From Ptychodera flava (lineage: Eukaryota > Hemichordata > Enteropneusta > Ptychoderidae): a stretch of 64,000 bases of DNA. Under the pieces are notes generated by a model. That model saw nothing but the letters and a program-made list of their open reading frames with translations, was not told the DNA's origin and made no database searches. The DNA lies in NCBI RefSeq assembly GCF_041260155.1, contig NC_091929.1:45242244-45306243 (forward strand). The letters run 5' to 3'. How positions within the stretch are numbered: the stretch's first letter is position 1; each line of letters begins with the position of its first letter. Shown piece after piece: positions 55,383 through 64,000 of this stretch. The position numbers and the translations under genes are program-made.

Positions 55383-57660
55383 TATAAGAAATACAAAAGA
55401 GAAGGCCCTCTTGAAGCTGACGACACAGCGGCACAGGCGGTGGGCCACAATATCCAAGAACTTGAAACTAAGCTCAATGGTGACATGACATCCATTTTGA
55501 GCTTGTGTTGTAATAATAACATGTGTATAAATACAGAAAAGACCAAGGTGATGGTCATTGGAACCTCCCAGAAAAAATCTAGAACAGACAAATGTATAAA
55601 AGCTGTTGAATGTGTTAGACAAGAAAACTTTTAGGTCTGTCAATTGATGATACTTTGACCTGGGATAAACATGTCAGTAAAGTGTGCAGTAAAGTTGCTT
55701 GTAAGATTTTACAGTTAAAGCGTATAAGATCATTCTTAACTAAAAATGCAATGTTGACGTTTTATAATTGTTTCATTTTACCTCATTTTGATTATTGTTC
55801 GAACATATGGGGTCATAGTTCAACCACTCTTTTATCTCGTATAGAAAGACAGCAGAAATCTGTTGCTAGAGTGATTTTTGATCAAGACTTTTATACTCCA
55901 AGTTATTAGTTCCAGAGACCAGCTCTGGAACTGTTAGTTTTTGCTCACTTTCCTTCTTTCTTTCTTTCTTTCTCTATTTCCGGTATTACTACCATAGAAC
56001 ATGCTACGGACAAATTTTACCTTAATTACCCAGAATGCATTGCGACACGCTTAAGACGTCATCGCTCAGCTCGGACGGGTTTTACGGGCATTCTTGTTTG
56101 TTTGTTTATTTATTTTTTTTTATTTGGCATTGCTGAACTATCATTTTGCGTTCAGTTATTGATAATTCTAGCTTTCTTTCGCTTTGTTTTTGTTGCTTTT
56201 TGATTTTATTTTTCTCTAAATACTCGCCGTACGTGGCGCTATACTGTTTCGCCCGAATGCTAATGAATAACAATGGCGGCGGTACGATCGCTTCGCTCGC
56301 ACAGAGAGAGAAAAGTAGGGTTTCCGCAAATTTACAAGCGCGGCTGGGCACATCGTGTACCTAGGCGAGGTGGGTGTGCTCGAAAACGATGATCATTGCA
56401 AAATTTGGACTCAAAATCGGCTGTTTTGGCGGAGAAACTGCCCGCCGTATTTCTGAGGAGCCACCAGCGGTTTTTCCTATATCAGTCTGCGGGGCTGTGG
56501 TGGGAGGCCGTTTAACGCCGGTAACACACAGCCCTGCCATGCAGAGCTAGGCATTCATTGTGAACGTACTATACTGTCTGTCACGCACCAGCATGCGTTG
56601 GCTGCACGTAAAAGCAACTCAACTTTCCAAGATCAAACGGTCAGTATCTTATGAAAACAGCGACATATAGCAATGAAAATTGTTTTAGTCTGTGCTTTAA
56701 TCAAATGAAAATGCATGTGGCTCAATTTCAACGGCCTAGGTCCGATGTTTCCTCTCGTCTGATCATCGTCGTAAATCACACGCCTCTTTACGGCAACAAC
56801 TCAGCGCTACCCGTCAAGCGATTGATTTTTGCGTAGGTCAGCGGAGCGAAAATTATTGCAGCTCTGGCTCGCGAGAATGTCGTCTGATAAACATTTCCGT
56901 GTGTTGTCGCCCCGTATGTATCTGTTGCGTTTTTACCGTACATGTAGGCATTTGTAATCTGTGTACTGTAATTCCCCGGACTGCCTTGCTTTTAGTTGTA
57001 TTATGGTGTTTTAATACTGCTATCAGCCCTAAATATTAAAATCCAAAGCACTCTTTCATTTCTGCACCTATCTTTGTCACACATTCTCTTGTTTCTTCCA
57101 CTGCTCTGGTCTCTGGAACTTCGCTTTTGCTTGCAAATGCTTTCTAGTGTTTTATTTAAATCCTTAAGGTAGTTGCCAATTCGTGAAAGAGTTTCATACA
57201 ATGAATCAGTTTTATGTACAAAGTTCTGAATAACCTTGCTTCTGATTATCTTAACGTTTTTAGAGGTGTATAGCAGATCCAGGACGTAACACAAGGTCTG
57301 CAAACAGAGAAGATCTGTATATTCCAGTGCATAGAACCCAATTTTTCAAAAGACATTTTATGTACAACGGGGTTAAAATATGGAATACTTTGCCCGGAGA
57401 GATCAAATCCATCTTTTTCTTCTATCATTCAAAAGAATTTGCAAGTGCCATTTTTTTTAAATAGATGGGATAATCTTACTTTTATGTAATTTTTTAATCT
57501 TTTTTAGATTTGTTTTTACTTGCAGCGTTTATACATTTTTTTCAGTATAAAGTTTTCTTCCTGAATTATTTTTAATGTAAATACTGTAAATGTTGTTATA
57601 CTCGACGGGGAGAAGAGCCTCAGGCTCAACAGTTTATCGAATTTAAATAAAGTCTAATAA
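55383..57660 (+). mobile_element. Truncated LINE split by another element
   Basis: The + strand encodes reverse transcriptase pieces: NNNMCINTEKTKVMVIGTSQ, DDTLTWDKHVSKVCSKVACK, LTFYNCFILPHFDYCSNIWG, then after the insertion LPIRERVSYNE, REDLYIPVHRTQFF and KIWNTLPGEIK. The tail has AAATAAAGT near 57650. Several frame breaks mark it as inactive. The non-LTR type is clear; the clade (CR1-like) is tentative. The 5' part is missing. Confidence 0.85.
55908..57120. mobile_element. 1.2-kb inverted-repeat element inserted in the LINE
   Basis: AGTTCCAGAGACCAG at the left end and CTGGTCTCTGGAACT at the right end are perfect 15-bp inverted repeats, and they stand exactly where LINE homology stops and resumes. 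The inside is richer in CpG, with ATGGCGGCGG near 56273 and a (TTCT)n run at 55955, and has no transposase. No obvious target duplication. Confidence 0.75.
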
Positions 57661-57695
57661 TTAATAATTAATAAAGTATTATATAGAAATAATAA

Positions 57696-58945
57696 CAGGT
57701 TCAATTTCCGTGAAAATTTCAACATAAGGGTATTTTGGGTCGAAAAGACCAAATATGATATCGATTTCACTGCCCCATGTTTCCATGGTAACCATTTTAG
57801 GTGTTGAAAATTTCAGTTTTTCTAATATCCCATGAAAAGTTACTTTGATTGATATGAAAATTATCTAGTGGGGAAGTTCGGGTCAGAGAACACAAATGCC
57901 AGACTCATTTTAATGTTTCGAGTTGCCATAGTAACTATTTTGGGATTGAAAATGTTACTTTTTCTCTTATTCCTATTAAAGAACTATTATTTGATTTAAA
58001 TAATTGATAATAAGGGGTTTTCTGGTTAGTACACCAATGAAATCACACTCATTTTAATGTGAGATGTTTCCATGGCAACCATTCTGGAGTAACAACACCT
58101 TTTTTCAGAAGTCCCACAGCTTCAATGAACTGTTTTTAGATTTCTATATAATACTTATAGCCCCTACACTTGTATAAGTAATAACGCAAATAATAATAGG
58201 TTCAATGTCCATGAAAATTTCACCCGAAGGGTATTTTAGTTCGAAAAGACCAAATATGGTATCTATTTCACTGCCCCATGTTTCCATGGTAACCATTTTA
58301 GGGGTTGAAAATTCCAGTTTTTCTAATATCCCATGAAAAGATACTTTGATTGTTATGAAAATTATCTAGTGGGGGAGTTCGGGTCAGACAACTCAAAACA
58401 ACAGACTTATTTTCATGCTTCGAGTTGCCATGGTAACCAGTTGGTGATTGAAAATGTTACTTTGTCCCTAATTCCTATTAAAGAACTATTGATTGATGTA
58501 AAAAATTGATAATAAGGGTTTTTCTGGTTAGCACACCAAAAAAAAGTCACAATCATTTTTATGTGACATGTTTCCAAAGCAATCATTCAGGAGTAAAATT
58601 GCCAGTTTTTCAAAGATTCCACCTAAAATCCAGAAATCAACAGAATGTGTTTCATCAAAGGGATATTTTGGGTAAGAAAGACCAAATATCCAGTGAAAAA
58701 ATCCATTAATCAACAGAAATATTATACCAAAGGGTTATTTTAGGTTAGAAAGACAAAATATGATATCCATTTTACTGCCCTGTGTTTCCATAGTAACCTA
58801 TTTGCGTTTTAAAATTTCAATTTTTTTCAAATTCCATTAAAAGTAATCCCAGTAACTATGCAAATGCTCTCCTAAGTGTATTTATCACAGCATGAACCCC
58901 ATGTTCATTTTTGTTAATATGTTGCCATGGTAACCTATTTGGGAA
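57696..58945. repeat. ~502-bp higher-order tandem repeat with X-box palindromes
   Basis: Two full units and part of a third. Each unit has three sub-units carrying GTTKCCATGGTAACC-like motifs at spacings of about 144, 144 and 214 bp: 57779, 57922, 58066; 58280, 58424, 58570; 58784, 58921. Flanking words (CACTGCCCC, GAAAAGACCAAATATG, AACTATT) repeat too. The last stretch of unit 1 (58105-58170) has a further copy at 61143-61210. Confidence 0.93.
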
Positions 58946-59003
58946 CCACAGCTTTTTTATTTAAAACAATAGACCCTTGAGAGGGTCTATGTTAAAACAT
59001 AAT

Positions 59004-59560
59004 TCACTGTTTTTTATTTATTTTATGGATTTCTAAGTAACAACGTTTAACGTTTGTTCTATAATAATAATAATAAAAATTGTAATTTCTTTGCCTTCAT
59101 TCTAGGAAGAATAATAAAGATAATGTACATTGGGGCCATTCTTGTCAAAATTATTTTCCGATTTTATACCCGTGATTTTATATAGACCAGAAATAATTTT
59201 TCAAGCATTTTTAATTTTGTTTCATGCAGTCATCCCAAATAAGTGTTATATAGTATAGTACCAACTTATTATACATTCAAATTAATTTTATGTGCTAAAA
59301 TTAATTCTACTTGCATCTCAAATTAATTTTATGAACCAAATTTCCCTTATCACCCAATGTACCATTATTTATCAGAAGCAGTAGCAGTAGCGCACAGTTT
59401 TTTTTTGTTTTATTTGAAACATACTTCACTGGTACTTATTTATTTGATGGATTTATAATTAACGACGTATAATAATGTTCATTTTATAATAATTTATTTT
59501 GATTTATTTGCCTCATTCCAGGAAGAATAATGAAGACAAATTATTTCTGATTGTTTAACT
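59004..59560. repeat. Two diverged tandem copies of an AT-rich ~420-bp unit
   Basis: 59004-59140 and 59422-59550 share TTCACTG, TTATTTATTT, GATGGATTT and CATTC(T/C)AGGAAGAATAAT. Between them AAATTAATTTTATG recurs. Confidence 0.6.
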
Positions 59561-61000
59561 AAAGTAAAATTATGGCCATGTAGTGGTGCATTATTTTTTG
59601 TGTGACCTGGCGTGACTCCATAAACTCTATCCTTCTGATGGTTAGCTAGATCTCCCCTTTCCATGGTAGCAATGACTAAATTTGAACATGGTCCTTGTAT
59701 ACCTTTCAACATTTTGTTAAACCCAGCAGGCCAAGACTAGGGGAAATATTACAAGTTAAATGTTTTACGTTTAATATTGCCAAGGGCTCGAAATTAACTT
59801 TTTTCCCCTGATAGTCCACTTGGGCAAGCATATTCTGAAGTTGGTAGCCCGGTGACACTGGCTAGTAGCCCATGCATATTTTAGATCAGGGATATCTTTT
59901 TTCGTTAACCAGACAAGAAAGGGCTATTTTACAAGGTTCTGCCCATGAAGTGAATTTTCTAGTCTTTTGATGTGTATACTGGCACACCTTTAATGCCCAA
60001 GGAAACAGGTGTAATGGACGACAGTGGGACTCAAAAGTTTTGTGATCTATAAAAGTCGCCATGACAACATGACAACAACATGGCCTTTTCAGCACTGAGA
60101 CATACTGTAGTAGGGCTAAAAATAGACCATGGCCCTTCTGTTGGGAGGAGGCATAATTTCCGTGTCATTGTGATTGATACATTATTATCAAAATGCAACG
60201 AGAATGCATTTTTATTGGCCATCGTTTCCTGTGCCTGTCATTCAAGTACGTCAGTTCAGATATGGAAACTTTGTTGCAAAGTTCCACCGCACGGCCGGTC
60301 GTCTCCAGAACAAAGTCATACTATGGCAAATTTGTATGCCCAGCTGGGTTTGACTGCATTTATCTAGCTCGTCCCAAAGTGACGGACGCATCTTTCAACC
60401 TTTCAGCTTGGTGAAAAGCGCATTTATTGATTCACCAAAGGCCTGTGGACTCGCTTATTTTTGCACAAGTGCTACATGGACATAGGAAAAAGTTGTTGAA
60501 TACTCACTGTTTCAGTGAATCCGCCATAATGTGAGTTCTCAAATCAAAAAATGTTGCCGAGCTCGAATACAAATGTCTTCTCATTAAATTACGTCATTGT
60601 TATACAAGAGTTAGCATTCCAAAGTCTGTCACCCTGATTTTTTCAAAGTTTGGAGAAGGCCGGCATTTCAATCTGAGTGATTGAACGACGTGAAACGCAA
60701 AATTCCACAGCATATTATCTGACAATATGTACAGTAGAAATACTGTATACCGTCGCTGCAGGTACGTATAAGCCTACACTCCAAAAAATGGCCACAGGTG
60801 GCGTGAACTTTCTGAAAGGATTTCCTAAACGTCCTACTTGTTACCTTAGGGACTCACTTGTGATGTCCTGAAAAGTATTCTCAGCAGTAATTCCAGTTTC
60901 TGTCAACATGCAAAGCTCAACGACAAGATTATAGCACGAGACGTAGTGTACAGACTACACATTCACAGGCAGGTAACTCAATTGCGCATGCTCATATTGG
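59561..61000. other. Intergenic, no gene assigned
   Basis: Several overlapping open frames of 60-95 codons at 59890-60420 on both strands match no family I know and show no splice context. The rest is featureless. Confidence 0.4.
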
Positions 61001-61207
61001 CAGACTACACTGGCAAACAAATGCACATGCGTGAAGGTATATGTGCAGCAAATACACTGGCATAGACTCTCCCAGTCGCTGTGCCTTGTTTTGTGCGCGC
61101 CAACGACTGCCACGATGGGCCTGCATTCGAACTCCTCTTTTCAGAATTCGCACAGCTTCAATGAACTGTTATTAGATTTCTATATAGTACTTATAGCCCC
61201 TAAACTT

Positions 61208-61208
<1 letters not shown>

Positions 61209-61265
<57 letters not shown>
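61209..61265. repeat. (AAT)n microsatellite
   Basis: About 18 AAT units directly follow a partial copy of the higher-order repeat (61143-61208). Confidence 0.95.
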
Positions 61266-61309
61266 AGTAAATTCGATCATTTTATAACATTTCGTGCTGG
61301 GGACCCTGG

Positions 61310-64000
61310 TCAGAGGCCAACCCCAATTTCTAAGGACACTGTTTGGACATGGGTCGCTCTCGCGGATTGATACGGCATACAAATTTGTAGGAAAAGTATC
61401 AGCGGGCAGCTTCGCAAGTAATGACTTGCCAAAGTGGCCAACAGAGTTTAACATGACCCCGTGTATGCCATATTCCTTTCACGGTTTCACGGTAAGTCTT
61501 TTTTTACTGTATAGTCCATGATAAAGGGATTAACAGCCTAAACATATATGTAATGACTCGAATCGTTATTATTTCCATTTACTATGGCATCTGGTTTGAG
61601 TTGGTATGCTTTGGAGGACGGCAACACATATTTACAATTAAAAAAATAACTGGAACTGAATGATATACAACATGACAAAATGGAAAATAATCAGTCAAGA
61701 AGAGAAGAGCAATTTTCTAAACTTGAAAGTCATTCAATTTTCTTCGTGAATGGCATGTTATACGATAAAATGAACTGCGGTCAATTTGAATGATGTTCTT
61801 AAAAAGTACCGAATTACTTAAAATTTTAACATAAAAACCAAAAAACGGTCGACGAATAGTAATTCCGATACCATAGCGAACAGGACTGTCTGAAAATTAT
61901 ATGTATACCAATGGAGTCAATGACTTGATTACGTTTGAACAATTTTGAGAGAAAGGGGCAGACTTGACAGTATCTAGATTTTTGGGCAAATGTGCAGCAT
62001 CTCGGAAGCTGTTATCGAATTGGTTGGCTTAATCTTACCTTTGTAATTGAATAATACAAAAAGACTCCCTACGTTGCTGCAAATAGTGACTATCGACCAA
62101 TCAGGTATAACTCTTTGAGTCGGGAAAAAAATTTCCATGACCAGCATAAATGAATAGACATCCTGGGTTGGCGGATTTGAGTATTACCAAGCGTGTACCA
62201 TTCTTTTACATACTGTGAGTTAACGAGTCCTATATTTCACTTGACGGCTAATGTTTCAGTGCAAGCCGGTCTCTCGCACACTAATGTTGTCTGCGAAGTG
62301 TGATTTTCTTTGACTCGTTCTTCTTATAAATGGAAGAAAAGTATCCGCCTTGACCATCATTGTTTGTTAATGGAAATCTGGCGAAAGGAATCCAAAATTG
62401 ACGTGCACGCCTCCGCCTTGCCTGTAAGATTTTCGCTTGGTTTTCTCTAACCCTTGCTCATTCTTAAATATTATTGGTCAGCGTGTGGCTCTGTATTCCT
62501 TTAAGTTATAACCCCATATTTGGGCAGCTATTTTAATATATAGAAATTGTGTTTAAACCGAGGTGAACTCCGTCCAACACACTGTACATGTTAGTATAAA
62601 GTTCGACAGATGAGTAACTTGTTTGAAGGGCCAGCCGCAAATATCCTGCGTGTAAAAATATAAATTTCGGCCTATTATATATAGTTAAAAATACGTTTTC
62701 TAATAATTTTGATGATGTACCAACAAAAGTAAGCAAGGCAACATACAGATATCTGTCCACTCATTCTGGTTTTTTCGCCCAAATATTTGCAGTGTCTGCC
62801 AAAGACCACACGGCAGTAACTCTTTTTCTACACATCGCTTCCGTCAATCGTAAACAAGATACCCGTTTTCATATTGTTATTTACTAGTACAGAGTAACAG
62901 TTGCGAATGTCATATTCCGTGCGACGCGGTGGCCACGTACATGTTTGCATAAACTGTTCTGATCAAACATCCTGTCTCATTCACCTAAAGTTCAAAGTTC
63001 AAATGCTGAAAAGTAAGAAGAGTTTCTGTCGGTCAGAAAGCACATGCCAATGTTTACTAAAACGCTGAAAATTCTTACCGATATGTAAACGCAAAATGTT
63101 GTTAAATTTTACAAAAATATTACACGAAATTTTGTTTGCACACGTTTTTCTTTAAAAAATATATCAAACAAGTATAAATAAAAGCGGCGTTTTCCCTCCG
63201 AGTCTCAACAATCGTGGTGTTTGTTTGTTTGATTTTTGTTATTGAAGAACGGCATTTACTTTGTCTAAGCCATGACTGACCGCGTATAGGCTACTTGGGG
63301 CTTGGTATATCTGTTAGAGTGACAGTAAAACTCTTTCAGGACTAAAACTTTATATATGGTGTGGCTGCAGTTAGTTTTCAGAAAGTCAGGCCTGAAAGAG
63401 TTAAGGTCTGTTGATATTAATGCTTTCTCGAGACATTGTAGTGGCTAAAAATGAGGCTTAAATCGAATAGGGCGACTACTCAGTAAGCATGCGCTGTGTG
63501 ACTAAAATACCATCGCAAGGCAAACAAAAGAAAATGTACTATCTGTATGATAAAATAATCCAGACAATCACTGGAGAACGTTTGTTGACATCAGTAGAAT
63601 GAAAAGTGAAAAACGGTATATACGAATGTTGGAAACCTATGAACGGAGGTCCTGGATAATAATTTGGCTATTTGTGATGTTCTTATTTCCCGAATATGTT
63701 ATATTAAAACCTTTGTTGGTAATACATGCTGGTAGTGTCTACAGAGTCGAACAAATTGACAACTGAGTAATTCTACATCTCCCCATAACGTTGTCAGTTT
63801 TCAAGCATTAATTACAGATTTACGACTTTTTCTGTTTTTTTGCTGATAAACTGCTAAAAAAGGCACCGAAATATACGGGTAATCTGAAAATTAACCAGGG
63901 TAGCTCGTATTACACAAAATTGCTTTCGAAAATACTCTAGACGACGTAATGTTTTTCAGGGGAAAACATTTGTACTGTGTTCTGTTTAGGTAAAGTTTCC
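61310..64000. repeat. Large direct duplication, copy B (runs off the window)
   Basis: Counterpart of 52030-54731. Its coding-like start has an extra base near 61432 relative to copy A, and it carries an insertion near 63806-63850 that is lacking in A. The TATA motif is kept at 63174-63215. Confidence 0.9.
61986..62135. mobile_element. GTGC-family MITE, copy 3, right end decayed
   Basis: Left end CAAATGTGCAGCATCTCGGA and internal words match copy 2; the right terminus is replaced by GGGAAAAAAATTTCC. Same place as copy 2 in the duplication, so it was present before the duplication. Confidence 0.65.

Noticed and set aside
59886-60414. Overlapping open frames of 60-95 codons on both strands
   Set aside because: No family likeness, no splice signals arranged around them, and both strands equally open.

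Overview
The window looks like nuclear DNA from a marine invertebrate animal. It is AT-rich, has short exons in long introns, GT-AG splice sites, dense microsatellites, many small inverted-repeat transposons (MITEs) and truncated LINEs. Secreted EGF/fucolectin and LamG proteins together with a cytosolic sulfotransferase suggest an invertebrate deuterostome such as an acorn worm or amphioxus. That placement is inference from gene types and repeat style; the sequence alone does not prove a species.

Layout. 1-3.7 kb: intergenic, with a degenerate GATC/GATA tract and one MITE. 3.74-10.27 kb (+): a secreted-lectin gene with a signal peptide, two EGF modules, four proline/threonine/glutamate-rich micro-exons and a two-exon fucolectin domain. 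One intron holds a 2.4 kb composite repeat with a 26-bp minisatellite and a ~226-bp tandem array. 14.9-24.0 kb (-): a complete six-exon cytosolic sulfotransferase (307 aa). Its 5' region is tandemly duplicated, which puts a second intact first exon at 28.6-28.8 kb. 30.5-31.0 kb: a broken partial copy of the fucolectin exon. 32.9-40.2 kb (-): a secreted protein gene with a signal-peptide exon and three near-identical LamG-like exons, followed by a degraded fucolectin tail.

40.7-64 kb holds no gene that I can identify with confidence. It is an accessory region of repeats: a ~160-bp tandem array (40.9-42.3 kb); a 3.2 kb composite palindromic transposon with a TTAA element nested inside it (44.19-47.38 kb); a foldback segment with promoter-like motifs (48.6-49.75 kb); a 2.7 kb direct duplication (52.0-54.7 and 61.3-64.0 kb); a LINE split by a 1.2 kb inverted-repeat element (55.4-57.7 kb); and a ~502-bp higher-order repeat carrying eight RFX-type X-box palindromes (57.7-58.95 kb).

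The two secreted genes share a theme: each combines a phase-1 signal-peptide exon, phase-1 symmetric modules and a fucolectin-type end, the classic layout for exon shuffling. The sulfotransferase is the best-preserved gene. The most interesting items are its duplicated first exon, the X-box array, the DR1/E-box array in the lectin intron, the homogenised LamG exons and the nested palindromic transposon.
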